Assembly (NCBI RefSeq): GCF_900302485.1
Contig: NZ_OMOI01000001.1
Span: 1,364,001-1,428,000 of the forward strand
Length of the DNA stretch: 64,000 nucleotides
DNA from: Aliiroseovarius pelagivivens
GTDB taxonomy: Bacteria > Pseudomonadota > Alphaproteobacteria > Rhodobacterales > Rhodobacteraceae
Reading direction: 5' to 3'
Shown here: positions 17,523-28,184 of the stretch, one piece after another
Position numbering within the stretch: position 1 is the first letter of the stretch
Layout of the letters: every line of letters starts with the position of its first letter
Notes under the pieces: generated by a model
Database searches by the model: none
Seen by the model: only the letters and a program-made list of their open reading frames with translations
Told to the model about the DNA's origin: nothing
Program-made: the position numbers and the translations under genes

Positions 17523-18710
17523 ATGAGCACAGCAACGGGCAAGCGCCGTATCTCGATTTTCGGGGCCACCGGGTCGATCGGGCAATCAACCATAGACCTG
17601 ATCCGGCGCGATAAGGACACCTATGATGTGGTGGCTTTGACCGGCGGTCATAACATTGATCAATTGGCAAAAGATGCCATCGATCTGCATGCTGATGTCG
17701 CGATCACAGCACATGAAAACAATCTGCCTGCCCTAAAAGAGGCGTTGGCGGGAAGTGGCATCGAGGCTGCCGCAGGCTCTGCTGCCATCGAAGAGGCCGC
17801 AACCCGACCTTGCGACTGGGTTATGTCCGCGATTGTCGGGGCGGCAGGGCTGTTGCCCGGCCTTCGTGCGCTGGAAGCCCGCGCCACACTTGCACTGGCC
17901 AACAAGGAAAGCCTTGTGACTGCCGGGCCTTTGATCATGGCCACTGCTCAAGCGCATCACTCTCGCATCCTGCCGGTAGACAGCGAACACTCCGCAGTTT
18001 TTCAGGGACTTGTGGGCGAAGATATGGACGCGGTCGAGCGGATCATCATCACCGCATCGGGCGGCGCGTTTCGAGATTGGCCGATAGAAAAGCTGGCCAC
18101 CGCAACTCTAGCGCAGGCCAGCTCTCATCCCAATTGGGACATGGGGCAACGGATTACGATCGACAGCGCATCGATGTTCAACAAAGCCTTGGAAGTCATA
18201 GAAACCAAAGAGTATTTCCAGATCCACCCGGATCTGATCGAAGTACTGGTGCACCCGCAAAGCCTTGTTCACGCGCTGGTTGGCTTCAATGATGGGGCCT
18301 TGATGGCGCATCTGGGCGCGCCGGATATGCGCCACGCAATTGGGTATGCGCTGCACTGGCCCGAACGCCGAGAACTGCCGGTCGAACGATTGGATCTGGC
18401 GAAAGTTGCCACGCTGGAATTCCGCGCACCCGACGAGACACGTTACCCCGCTTTGCGTCTTGCGCGCGAGGTTATGTCGGCTGGCGGTTTGTCGGGGGCT
18501 GTCTTCAACGCGGCCAAGGAAATAGCATTGGACGGATTCATTGCAGGTCAGATCGGTTTTATGGACATGACTGGGCTGGTGGAAGACACGCTGACCCAGC
18601 TTGACGGAAATGTCAGCCTGATACATGCGGCCATGACCCTTGATAATGTGCTGGCCGCTGACCAGATGGGACGTAACATCGCCCGCGCGCTTATGGCCAA
18701 CAAGACCTAA
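17523..18710 (+). CDS. dxr: 1-deoxy-D-xylulose-5-phosphate reductoisomerase
   Basis: A 395-residue NADPH-dependent enzyme for the first committed step of the MEP isoprenoid pathway. The NADPH loop is FGATGSIGQSTIDLI (residues 13-27). The metal and substrate motifs are ALANKESLV near 125, LPVDSEHSAVFQ near 155, ITASGGAFRDW near 185 and MGQRITIDSASMFNKALE near 210. The gene starts nine bases after cdsA and is followed by rseP after 43 bases. The pathway is completed in this window by ispDF at 60.8 kb. Confidence 0.97.
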   Translation: MSTATGKRRISIFGATGSIGQSTIDLIRRDKDTYDVVALTGGHNIDQLAKDAIDLHADVAITAHENNLPALKEALAGSGIEAAAGSAAIEEAATRPCDWVMSAIVGAAGLLPGLRALEARATLALANKESLVTAGPLIMATAQAHHSRILPVDSEHSAVFQGLVGEDMDAVERIIITASGGAFRDWPIEKLATATLAQASSHPNWDMGQRITIDSASMFNKALEVIETKEYFQIHPDLIEVLVHPQSLVHALVGFNDGALMAHLGAPDMRHAIGYALHWPERRELPVERLDLAKVATLEFRAPDETRYPALRLAREVMSAGGLSGAVFNAAKEIALDGFIAGQIGFMDMTGLVEDTLTQLDGNVSLIHAAMTLDNVLAADQMGRNIARALMANKT

Positions 18711-18753
18711 GCAGACGCGCAACGCTCTGAAAACCTAAGGACATTTCTAAGAC

Positions 18754-20094
18754 ATGGATCTGATCAGCTTTCTGCCCGATTTTGGCAATCTTGCCTTTAC
18801 GATCCTTGCCTTTGTGGCCGCCTTGACGGTGATTGTCGCAGTGCATGAATACGGCCACTACATCGTTGGACGTTGGAGCGGCATCAAGGCGGACGTATTC
18901 TCGATCGGTATGGGGCCGGTGTTGTTTGCACGAACTGACAAGCACGGTACCCAATGGCAGATCGCAGCCTTTCCGGTAGGCGGTTATGTAAAGTTTCGCG
19001 GGGATGCAAACGCTGCTTCGGGTGGCGCGGATGACGCTGTTATGGCCGAGTTGTCGGACGAAGATCGTCGCCACACGATGCATGGCGCGCCTTTGTGGGC
19101 GCGCACGGCAACCGTGGCTGCCGGACCGATATTTAACTTCATCCTGTCTATTCTGATCTTTGCGGCTCTGATGATGAACACCGGCGTCGCCCGCGATCCG
19201 CTTGCGGTGAAAACGGTGCTCGACGTGCCGGGGATGGAGCAGGGGCTACGCGAGGGTGACAAGATCCTGTCCATCGCCGGCTTTGAAACTCCACCGTTGT
19301 CCGAGTTCTACGAGGTGATCGAAAAGCTTCCGGACACAGCCCGGGTGGACTATCAGGTCGAACGCGACGGGCAAGTATTGACCTTGTCGGCCACACACCC
19401 TTATCCGGCTCTGATCGGATCCGTCAGCCCGCAATCCGCAGCAATGGCAGCGGGGTTACGGGAAGGGGACTTCATCCAGAGCGTGGATGGCGTGTCCGTA
19501 CCGACCTTCAGCGCCTTGCGTGAGATCGTGGTAAATGGTGATGGGGCCGAACTGTCCTTGGGCATCCTGCGGGATGGTACGCCACTGGACGTTACCCTGA
19601 CGCCGCGCCGACAGGATATCCCCGCCGCCGACGGCGGGTTTGAAACACGTTGGCTGATCGGCATCACCTCGGGGTTGGTGTTTGAACCGGCAACCCGTCC
19701 GGCAGGGGTCTGGGAAAGCCTATCCTCGGGCGTGGATCGTGTGATCTTTATAATTCAAAGCAGTCTGTCAGGCCTGTGGCACATGATTACTGGCGCGATT
19801 TCCAGCTGCAACCTTTCGGGCCCGATCGGCATTGCGCAAGTCTCGGGGCAGGTGGCGTCGCAAGGTGCTGTCAGCTTCGTGGCCTTCATCGCGATGCTGT
19901 CTACAGCGATTGGCATGCTAAACCTGTTCCCGATCCCGGTTCTGGATGGTGGTCATCTGGTGTTCTACGCGTGGGAAGCGGTGACGGGTAAACCGCCTTC
20001 GGACAAGGTGATGAACGTTCTGTTGGCCATCGGGCTGGCGGTGGTCCTGACCGTGATGGCGCTTGGCTTTACAAACGACCTGTTCTGTCCGTGA
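18754..20094 (+). CDS. rseP: RIP metalloprotease RseP
   Basis: A 446-residue inner-membrane site-2 protease. The zinc motif HEYGHYIVGR is near residues 30-39 in the first helix, two PDZ domains occupy about residues 125-310, and the second active-site motif NLFPIPVLDGGHL is near 390-402. In E. coli it cleaves anti-sigma RseA and remnant signal peptides; the alphaproteobacterial counterpart MmpA in Caulobacter cleaves PodJ. The gene ends the pyrH-rseP series. In most proteobacteria bamA follows directly; here oxyR follows in convergent orientation after only four bases and bamA is 17.8 kb away. Confidence 0.95.
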   Translation: MDLISFLPDFGNLAFTILAFVAALTVIVAVHEYGHYIVGRWSGIKADVFSIGMGPVLFARTDKHGTQWQIAAFPVGGYVKFRGDANAASGGADDAVMAELSDEDRRHTMHGAPLWARTATVAAGPIFNFILSILIFAALMMNTGVARDPLAVKTVLDVPGMEQGLREGDKILSIAGFETPPLSEFYEVIEKLPDTARVDYQVERDGQVLTLSATHPYPALIGSVSPQSAAMAAGLREGDFIQSVDGVSVPTFSALREIVVNGDGAELSLGILRDGTPLDVTLTPRRQDIPAADGGFETRWLIGITSGLVFEPATRPAGVWESLSSGVDRVIFIIQSSLSGLWHMITGAISSCNLSGPIGIAQVSGQVASQGAVSFVAFIAMLSTAIGMLNLFPIPVLDGGHLVFYAWEAVTGKPPSDKVMNVLLAIGLAVVLTVMALGFTNDLFCP

Positions 20095-20098
20095 TCTT

Positions 20099-20989
20099 TC
20101 AGTCTTTCGCTGCGCGTTTTACACACTCGGCCATCTGTTGAAATTGTTTCGCAAGAGGAGAGCTCGCCCTCCAGAGCATTCCTATGGTGCGGCTAGGTTT
20201 CGGCGCGTCAAAGCGGGACACAGTTACAGGGGCTGATCGCGTCTCGACGCCGACGGCCATGTCCGGGATCAACGTGACGCCCATTCCCGCGCCCACCATC
20301 TGAACCAGTGTGGACAGGGCGCTGCCATCCAAAGTCTCGCGTGGGTTTGTGCTTTGCATATCGCAAAACGAAAGCGCTTGATCGCGGAAGCAATGGCCTT
20401 CTTCTAGCAAAAGAAGGCGCATTTCGCGCAGCCCTTCGCGATTTGGAACGGGCTTGTCCTTGTCGGCCTCTGGGCGCACCAAAACAAACTCTTCATCAAA
20501 CAAAGGCACCTCTGTCAGCGCGGGATCGGAAATCGGCAGGGCCAAAATCGCCGTGTCGATCCGGCCATCCACCAGTTCGCGGATCAGATTCGACGTCATG
20601 GTTTCGCGCATATGGATTTCGGCCCCGGGGAAGCTTCCCGCCAGTTCCTGTACGATCCTTGGCAAGAGGTAAGGCGCAATGGTCGGGATTACTCCGATCC
20701 GCAACTCGCCCACCCAATGATCCTGCGCGGCGCGCGAGACATCTTCAAGCTCATCCACCGCACGCAGAATGTCACGTGTACGTTTCAGAAACTCACGCCC
20801 CAAGGTCGTCAGGCGAACCTGTCGGGGCATGCGTTCACACAGGATGCATCCCAGCGCGTCTTCAAGCTCTTTGATCTGCACCGACAGGGCAGGCTGAGAC
20901 ACGGCACAAGCCTCGGCGGCTCGCCCGAAATGGCCGTGTTCGGCAAGCGCATCAAAGTAACGAAGCTGTCGCAAAGTGATTTTACCCAT
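20099..20989 (-). CDS. OxyR-like LysR family peroxide regulator
   Basis: A 296-residue LysR-type regulator with a winged helix-turn-helix at residues 1-62 (ALAEHGHFGRAAEACAVSQP) and a periplasmic-binding-like effector domain. The segment LLEEGHCFRDQALSFC carries two cysteines 10 residues apart (Cys199 and Cys208 approximately), the arrangement of the redox pair of OxyR. It is divergent from katG and separated from it by 122 bases, the standard layout in which OxyR binds between the two genes and switches on catalase upon peroxide stress. The name oxyR is therefore likely, inferred from these two observations. Confidence 0.88.
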   Translation of the reverse strand: MGKITLRQLRYFDALAEHGHFGRAAEACAVSQPALSVQIKELEDALGCILCERMPRQVRLTTLGREFLKRTRDILRAVDELEDVSRAAQDHWVGELRIGVIPTIAPYLLPRIVQELAGSFPGAEIHMRETMTSNLIRELVDGRIDTAILALPISDPALTEVPLFDEEFVLVRPEADKDKPVPNREGLREMRLLLLEEGHCFRDQALSFCDMQSTNPRETLDGSALSTLVQMVGAGMGVTLIPDMAVGVETRSAPVTVSRFDAPKPSRTIGMLWRASSPLAKQFQQMAECVKRAAKD

Positions 20990-21042
20990 AATGGTAACCT
21001 ATCACAGAGATTAAAAACTGCAATTTCCTCTAATCGATTTAA

Positions 21043-23292
<2,250 letters not shown>

Positions 23293-23700
23293 TAGCAACA
23301 TCCATCACTCACACATCAAACTAAGGGGCAGGGAACTGCCCCTTTTTAACGCTTAGATCGAACCTCAATCTAATGGAAGTAGGATTTCTTATGGAAACTG
23401 CGCTGGACAGAATTGCAGCTTCACGCCGCTAGCAACGAAATTCCTGCAATGCTGTAGTGCGGAAGAGTAGCAGCTAGGTTTAGTTAGATCGCTGACAATA
23501 TAGCGGTAGAGCATAGTTTGTTTGTAAACAGATGGATCGTAGGTGATCGTCAGTGCTCCCAATCAGATAAACGCATAATCCATATTATGTTAATATTGCA
23601 TTCCCGTAACGATCTTTAAAACTGATTGCCAAAGCACTCTATTTTCTCGACATCGTTAGAAATAATGCTGATATAACAGTGTCCGCACAAGGAAGATGAT
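23293..23700 (+). other. Intergenic region upstream of aroQ, AT-rich
   Basis: Apart from the katG terminator (23323-23347) I see no gene here. The sequence is clearly richer in A and T than the neighbouring coding regions, with runs such as CATATTATGTTAATATTGC around 23580-23600. A ribosome binding site AAGGAAG precedes the aroQ ATG. A TATAAC element at about 23672 could be a -10 box, but no good -35 lies at the right distance. No recognisable lux box was found. Confidence 0.5.
23323..23347 (+). terminator. Rho-independent terminator of katG
   Basis: GGGGCAG and CTGCCCC form a 7-bp stem (9 with flanking A-T pairs) around a GGAA loop, followed by five Ts, 30 bases after the katG stop. Confidence 0.85.
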
Positions 23701-24141
23701 ATGAGTTCACTGCTTATTCTTAACGGCCCTAATTTGAACATGCTTGGTGTACGCCAGCCTGAGATCTACGGGTCCTTGCGTCTTGAGGACATTAAAGCCT
23801 CTTGTAACGCTCATGCAGAAAAGCTTGGTATTTCTTGCGAGTTCGAACAGTCCAATGACGAAGGTACGCTTGTAACGAGAATTCAGGAAGCTCGTGGTGT
23901 ACACGACGCCATCATTCTAAACGCTGGTGCCTACACGCATACGTCCATTGCGTTGATGGATGCGATCATCGCAGCCGAAGTCCCAACGATTGAACTTCAC
24001 TTGTCCAACATTCACGCGCGCGAAGAGTTCCGACATCGCTCCTATATCGCCCGTGTAGCGGTTGGCCAGATTTGCGGATTTGGTGCAAAGGGCTATTTGT
24101 TGGCGATCGATGCTGCTGCCGGACTTTCCGGGAAAGCCTGA
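23701..24141 (+). CDS. aroQ: Type II 3-dehydroquinate dehydratase
   Basis: A 146-residue dodecameric dehydratase that converts 3-dehydroquinate to 3-dehydroshikimate. The family motifs are complete: NGPNLNMLGVRQPEIYG (the last Tyr is catalytic), the NAGAYTHTSIALMDAI motif, and ELHLSNIHAREEFRHRS with the catalytic histidine. Codon use is more AT-rich than its neighbours. It is not near other aro genes, and its TGA stop shares one base with the ATG of a LuxR-type regulator (TGATG), so the two are almost certainly cotranscribed and coupled. Whether it is the main copy or an additional one cannot be told from this window. Confidence 0.95.
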   Translation: MSSLLILNGPNLNMLGVRQPEIYGSLRLEDIKASCNAHAEKLGISCEFEQSNDEGTLVTRIQEARGVHDAIILNAGAYTHTSIALMDAIIAAEVPTIELHLSNIHAREEFRHRSYIARVAVGQICGFGAKGYLLAIDAAAGLSGKA

Positions 24142-24887
24142 TGCTTCAATACGTTAAAGCCATCTGTCAATGTGAAACCATGGCCGAGGTCTGGGAAATC
24201 CATTGCAAAAAGATGGAGAGTTATGGGTTTGACAGGCTGATCTATGGCGTAACCCACTTCATGACACCCAATTCGATCGGCCCACGTGAAGACGTGATGA
24301 CCTTGTCATCGCATGACCCTGAATACATGGAACATTACTACGGGCCCGAACTCTACAGATCGAGCCCGATGTTGCTTTGGGCGGCTGCAAATACCGGTGC
24401 GTGTAGTTGGTCCTGGATCCATAAAAATATGGACATAATGGATGACAATAACCGCAAAGTCATTCAACTGAACCGCCAGATGGGAATTACCGCTGGGTAT
24501 ACCCTTTCCTTCCAGGAAACATCGCGCAGATCAAAAGGTGTCATCGCGTTAACAGCAAGACGTGGACTTAGCCAAGAAGACGTCGACGCAATCTGGAAAG
24601 AACAAGGAGATGAGATTGAAGCGCTGAACAACGTTGCGCATCTTAAAATTATCTCGCTTCCTCTAAGCACTGAACGATCCAACCTGTCCAAGCGTCAACG
24701 CGAAGTTCTGGAATGGGTTGGCGACGGAAAAACCAATCAGGATATTGCGACTATTCTAGGCGTCACCCCTGCCACGGTTGAAAAGCATCTGCGTATCGCA
24801 CGGGACAAATTGGGTGTTGATACTTCGGCTCAGGCCGTTCTAAAAATGTCTTTCCTGAACCAGATTTTCACCCCAGACAGATCTTAA
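24141..24887 (+). CDS. LuxR-type autoinducer-domain regulator (solo)
   Basis: A 248-residue regulator with an autoinducer-binding domain (residues 15-165) and a LuxR helix-turn-helix (residues 182-238, LSKRQREVLEWVGDGKTNQD and on). Aligned by spacing to TraR, Tyr66 matches Tyr61, Pro76 matches Pro71 and Trp90 matches Trp85, but Trp57 is replaced by Tyr62 and Asp70 by Ser75. These two positions contact the acyl-homoserine lactone in classical receptors, so ligand choice may differ. No luxI-type synthase is in the window. Start chosen because it overlaps the aroQ stop by one base. Its target genes are unknown. Confidence 0.88.
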   Translation: MLQYVKAICQCETMAEVWEIHCKKMESYGFDRLIYGVTHFMTPNSIGPREDVMTLSSHDPEYMEHYYGPELYRSSPMLLWAAANTGACSWSWIHKNMDIMDDNNRKVIQLNRQMGITAGYTLSFQETSRRSKGVIALTARRGLSQEDVDAIWKEQGDEIEALNNVAHLKIISLPLSTERSNLSKRQREVLEWVGDGKTNQDIATILGVTPATVEKHLRIARDKLGVDTSAQAVLKMSFLNQIFTPDRS

Positions 24888-25110
24888 CTTCTTAATCTTT
24901 AGATCTAGATTGGGGCTTTGCAGCGAAACAGTTTCTCGCTCTCATCACGCTTTGTTGACGTAAGGGAAGAAATGGTAGGGATTCCCGTACTTCCAATAGT
25001 TGCACGAATCAGGCATGATTTTAGAGTTCCGTGAGTGGTGGCTTTGGCCTTGGGACATTTTGGGGTGAACGGACTGTGATATCAGACCACGTTTCATTCT
25101 TCCGGTAAAA

Positions 25111-25208
25111 CGGAGCTGGTGTCGATGGAGTATTGTTCCCAAAGGCACCAGCGCTCCGGAAACAGATTATCTGCTTGCAAAGCGCTGACAACAGTCAGCG
25201 CTTTTTTT
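25111..25208 (+). ncRNA. Candidate small RNA: hairpin followed by terminator
   Basis: CGGAGC and TGGTG at 25111-25121 pair with CACCA and GCTCCG at 25147-25158, enclosing a loop of roughly 24 bases. Twenty bases later an 11-bp perfect terminator hairpin and seven Ts end the unit. The arrangement resembles a short Hfq-dependent RNA (hfq is in this window) but no promoter is clear and the 5' end is unknown. An extended 3' untranslated region of luxR is the alternative. Confidence 0.3.
25179..25208 (+). terminator. Strong rho-independent terminator
   Basis: AAAGCGCTGAC pairs perfectly with GTCAGCGCTTT (11 bp) around an AACA loop and is followed by more Ts. It ends either the luxR transcript or a small RNA. 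Confidence 0.85.
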
Positions 25209-25256
25209 ATTCAACAAACAGATCCAGATTGCAGCGTTGAAGTGCACACGAACAAC

Positions 25257-25285
25257 GAAAAAGGCCGGTCAAATCGACCGGCCTT
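25257..25285 (-). terminator. Rho-independent terminator of rpsB-tsf
   Basis: On the minus strand AAGGCCGGTC pairs with GACCGGCCTT (10 bp, 5-base loop) and is followed by TTT, about 45 bases after the tsf stop. Confidence 0.8.
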
Positions 25286-25330
25286 CTTAGTCAAATACAG
25301 ATCGCAGTTAAGCGCCCTGCCCTGTGGGGC

Positions 25331-26206
25331 TTAGCCCTGAACAGCAGCGGCCACTTCAGCAGCGAAGTCGACTTCTTCTTTTTCGATGCCTTCGCCAACT
25401 TCCATACGCACGTAACCGACGATTTCGGCACCAGCTTCTTTGGCAGCGGCTTCAACGGTCAGATCCGGGTTGATGACGAAATCTTGGCCCAGCAGGGTAA
25501 CTTCTGCCAGGAACTTCTTCATACGGCCCTTGATCATGTTCTCGATGATGTTCTCAGGCTTGCCGCTTTCGCGTGCCTGATCGGTCAGAACCTGACGCTC
25601 TTTCTCAACGATCGCCGGATCCAGAGCGGCTTCGTTCAGTGCCTGCGGGTTCGCAGCTGCGATGTGCATTGCAACCTGACGGCCAAATGCTTCGTCGCCA
25701 CCGTTCATTGCAACCAGAACGCCGATCTTGCCCATGCCGTCGGTGACAGCGTTGTGTACGTAGGTCACAACGTTTTCGCCTTCGACAGTCGCCATGCGAC
25801 GCAGCGACATGTTTTCGCCGATGGTGGCGATTTTGTCGGTGATGGTAGCTGCAACGGTTTTGCCGCCCATATCAGCACCGTTCAGTGCGTCAACGTCAGC
25901 AACGGTCAGAGCCGCAGCGGCGATGCCCGAGACCATGTCCTGGAACTCGGAGTTCTTTGCAACAAAGTCGGTTTCCGAGTTTACTTCGACAGCAACGCCT
26001 TTGCCACCAGCCACGGTCACTGCGACCAGACCTTCAGCGGCGGTACGGCCAGCTTTCTTGGCGGCCTTTGCCAGACCTTTGGTACGCAGCCAGTCTTGAG
26101 CGGCTTCCATGTCACCGTCGTTTTCGACCAGTGCTTTTTTTGCGTCCATCATGCCAACGCCGGTGGATTCACGCAGTTCTTTTACGAGTGCAGCAGTGAT
26201 TGCCAT
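25331..26206 (-). CDS. tsf: Translation elongation factor Ts
   Basis: A 291-residue guanine nucleotide exchange factor for EF-Tu. The N-terminal UBA-like region with [19 protein letters not shown] and [15 protein letters not shown] (residues 10-45) and the core with [13 protein letters not shown] are diagnostic. The ATG at 26206 is preceded by AAGGAG at ideal spacing; the open frame runs further up to 26257 but without support. Codon use is strongly biased, as expected for a highly expressed gene. It follows rpsB after 102 bases that contain a short terminator-like hairpin. Confidence 0.97.
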   Translation of the reverse strand: MAITAALVKELRESTGVGMMDAKKALVENDGDMEAAQDWLRTKGLAKAAKKAGRTAAEGLVAVTVAGGKGVAVEVNSETDFVAKNSEFQDMVSGIAAAALTVADVDALNGADMGGKTVAATITDKIATIGENMSLRRMATVEGENVVTYVHNAVTDGMGKIGVLVAMNGGDEAFGRQVAMHIAAANPQALNEAALDPAIVEKERQVLTDQARESGKPENIIENMIKGRMKKFLAEVTLLGQDFVINPDLTVEAAAKEAGAEIVGYVRMEVGEGIEKEEVDFAAEVAAAVQG

Positions 26207-26236
26207 GTCTCTACTCCTTGGGGGCTCCGGACGGGC

Positions 26237-26252
26237 AAAAAACCCGCCGGGT
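26237..26252 (-). terminator. Possible attenuator between rpsB and tsf
   Basis: On the minus strand ACCC-GGC-GGGT is followed by a run of Ts. The stem is only four base pairs. An attenuator in this same gap is known in E. coli, which makes partial termination plausible, but the element here is weak. Confidence 0.35.
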
Positions 26253-26308
26253 ATCAATTCAGTGACAGTTGCGCGGGCCAGTTCCCTGCCCCGCGCTCGC
26301 GGTCTGTC

Positions 26309-27082
26309 TTATTCTGCCGGAGCAGCTTCTTCAGCTACGGCTTCTTCTGCCGGAGCTTCTTCCATCGCGCCCAGGTCGTAACCAGCAGCGCCCATCTGGG
26401 CGGTCATACCATCCAGAGCTGCGCGAGCAGCCAGATCACAGTACAGACCGATGGCGCGTGCTGCGTCATCGTTGCCCGGGATCATGTAGTCCACGCCTTC
26501 CGGCGGGCAGTTGGTGTCGACAACAGCTACAACCGGGATACCCAGTTTGTTGGCTTCTGCGATGGCCAGGCTTTCTTTCTTCACGTCGATGACGAACAGA
26601 AGATCAGGAACGCCGCCCATTTCGCGGATCCCGCCCAGCGAAGCCTGCAGCTTGCCCTGGTCGCGTTCCATGCCCAGACGCTCTTTCTTGGTCAGGCCTT
26701 CAGCACCCGATGCCAGTTTCTCGTCCACCTCTTTCAGGCGGTTGATCGACTTGGAAACGGTCTGCCAGTTGGTCAGCGTGCCACCCAGCCAGCGGTGGTT
26801 CATGTAATACTGAGCCGACTTTTCAGCGGCATCTGCGATCGGGCCAGCGGCCTGACGCTTGGTGCCGACGAACAGAACGCGGCCACCTTTTGCGACGGTG
26901 TCACGAACAGCGTTCAGTGCAGCGTCCAGCATCGGCAGGGTCTGGGTCAGGTCAAAAATGTGGATCCCATTGCGTTCACCATAGATGAACGGAGCCATAC
27001 GGGGGTTCCAACGTTGGGTCTGGTGACCAAAGTGAACACCAGCTTCGAGCAGCTGGCGCAGCGAGAAATCAGGCAATGCCAT
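26309..27082 (-). CDS. rpsB: 30S ribosomal protein S2
   Basis: A 257-residue ribosomal protein. [20 protein letters not shown] is the S2 N-terminal signature; [20 protein letters not shown] and [11 protein letters not shown] follow, and [20 protein letters not shown] with [29 protein letters not shown] as the C-terminal core (split here by position). The tail is an acidic Ala/Glu-rich extension ([15 protein letters not shown]). Start chosen at 27082 with AAAAGGA upstream; an open frame continues to 27238 through the leader but is not coding. A promoter and leader with hairpins lie upstream. Confidence 0.97.
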   Translation of the reverse strand: MALPDFSLRQLLEAGVHFGHQTQRWNPRMAPFIYGERNGIHIFDLTQTLPMLDAALNAVRDTVAKGGRVLFVGTKRQAAGPIADAAEKSAQYYMNHRWLGGTLTNWQTVSKSINRLKEVDEKLASGAEGLTKKERLGMERDQGKLQASLGGIREMGGVPDLLFVIDVKKESLAIAEANKLGIPVVAVVDTNCPPEGVDYMIPGNDDAARAIGLYCDLAARAALDGMTAQMGAAGYDLGAMEEAPAEEAVAEEAAPAE

Positions 27083-27126
27083 TTCTATATCCTTTTCCGG
27101 TTTCATCCTCGGCGCTGCGTTTCGAA

Positions 27127-27190
27127 GGTTGCCCTTCAACCGGTGGACGCGATGGGGATGTCTCCCCCATAGGCCCGCACAGCACCTGTG
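27127..27190 (-). promoter_or_regulatory. Structured 5' leader of rpsB
   Basis: Within the leader of about 115 bases three simple hairpins occur on the minus strand: CACAG/CTGTG (27178-27190), ATGGGG/CCCCAT (27152-27170) and GGTTG/CAACC (27127-27141). S2 is known to repress its own operon through leader RNA in other bacteria, so this may be an autoregulatory leader; the fold was judged by eye. Confidence 0.35.
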
Positions 27191-27203
27191 GTTTGTGAGC
27201 GCG

Positions 27204-27232
27204 CGTATACAGGGCATATCCTGACCCTGCAA
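27204..27232 (-). promoter_or_regulatory. Sigma-70 type promoter of rpsB-tsf
   Basis: On the minus strand TTGCAG and TATACG are 17 bases apart, placing transcription start near 27197 and giving a leader of about 115 bases before rpsB. Confidence 0.6.
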
Positions 27233-27296
27233 GTCCAAAACGACGCTGTGATGTCTTGGCTTGTTCTTCCCCGGAAATCACGGCACAAAACTGATC

Positions 27297-28184
27297 ATGA
27301 CACAGGAAATTCTTTGTATCGGTTCGGTCCTTTGGGATGTGATCGGGCGCACACCGCATCCCATGCGTGTTGGCTCGGACGAACCTGGCCGGATCACGCG
27401 CCTGCCTGGCGGCGTCGCGATGAATATTGCGATGACACTACAACGGTTCGGGTTGCGCTCGGCGCTTCTGACGGCTGTTGGACGGGATCGTGAGGGTGAT
27501 GAGTTGCTGGACGACTGCGCGGCGCGCGGTATGAATGCAAAATTTGTTTATCGCCCGGCTGACCTGCCTACCGACCGCTATATGGCCATTGAAGGTCAGG
27601 AAGGTCTGATCGCAGCTGTAGCCGACGCGCATACACTTGAAGCGGCAGGAGACGCGATCCTAGCCCCCCTGGAAGATGGGCGGCTGGGAAGCGCGCGCGC
27701 ACCTTACACGGGTACGATTGCTCTCGACGGCAATCTGACACGCGCGCTTCTAGACGACATCGCAACCCGCGATAGTTTCGCTCGTGCTGATCTGCGCGTG
27801 GCCCCGGCCAGTCCCGGCAAGGCACGTCGTCTTGCGCCTTTAATGGGGCACGCAGGAGCAACGCTTTATGTGAACCGCGAGGAAGCTGGATATCTGACCG
27901 AGGCCCAATATGATAGTGCCGGCACAGCTGCGCGGGGTCTTCTGGATGCCGGAGCCACACGGGTATTGGTCACCGATGGCGGTAGCTTTGCCGCCGACGG
28001 CCATCACCAACGCGGCGTGATCCAAACCCCCTGCCCCCCGGTCCGCGTGCGTCGGATCACTGGGGCTGGAGACACGTTCATGGCGGCGCATATTGCGGCC
28101 GAACTTGCCGGAAACTCTCCCACTGTCGCGCTTGAAATGGCTCAGAAAACTGCCGCCCAATATGTATCAGGAGAAGACTTATGA
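27297..28184 (+). CDS. psuK: Pseudouridine kinase (PfkB family)
   Basis: A 295-residue ribokinase-like sugar kinase. PfkB features are the N-terminal ILCIGSVLWDVIGRTP, the LPGGVAMNIAMTLQRFG motif (substrate binding glycines) and the C-terminal ITGAGDTFMAAHIAA with the anion hole and catalytic Asp. The neighbouring gene is psuG, overlapping by four bases, which fixes the substrate as pseudouridine, phosphorylated to pseudouridine 5'-phosphate. I chose ATG at 27297; a frame from 27261 adds residues not seen in the family. No transporter is adjacent. Confidence 0.92.
   Translation: MTQEILCIGSVLWDVIGRTPHPMRVGSDEPGRITRLPGGVAMNIAMTLQRFGLRSALLTAVGRDREGDELLDDCAARGMNAKFVYRPADLPTDRYMAIEGQEGLIAAVADAHTLEAAGDAILAPLEDGRLGSARAPYTGTIALDGNLTRALLDDIATRDSFARADLRVAPASPGKARRLAPLMGHAGATLYVNREEAGYLTEAQYDSAGTAARGLLDAGATRVLVTDGGSFAADGHHQRGVIQTPCPPVRVRRITGAGDTFMAAHIAAELAGNSPTVALEMAQKTAAQYVSGEDL

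Larger units (their letters stand above)
24888..25330 (+). other. Intergenic region between luxR and tsf with structured elements
   Basis: This 443-base gap holds no convincing gene. It contains a long hairpin at 25111-25158, a very strong plus-strand terminator at 25179-25208, and the minus-strand terminator of tsf at 25257-25285. The plus-strand terminator is 290 bases beyond the luxR stop, which is far for luxR and hints at a separate short transcript. A minus-strand open frame of 67 residues at 24945-25148 has no protein-like features. Confidence 0.5.

Noticed and set aside
23372..23432. A short frame (about 19 codons) downstream of katG
   Set aside because: Too short, no ribosome binding site and no similarity that I can recognise.
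24945..25148. A 67-residue minus-strand frame between luxR and tsf, considered as a transposase remnant
   Set aside because: No transposase motif, inverted repeat or target duplication; the composition (many His, Ser, Tyr) is not protein-like.
25484..27172. A 562-codon plus-strand open frame across tsf and rpsB
   Set aside because: It lies opposite two certain, highly expressed genes, is cysteine- and histidine-rich without motifs, and is the mirror of biased codon use.
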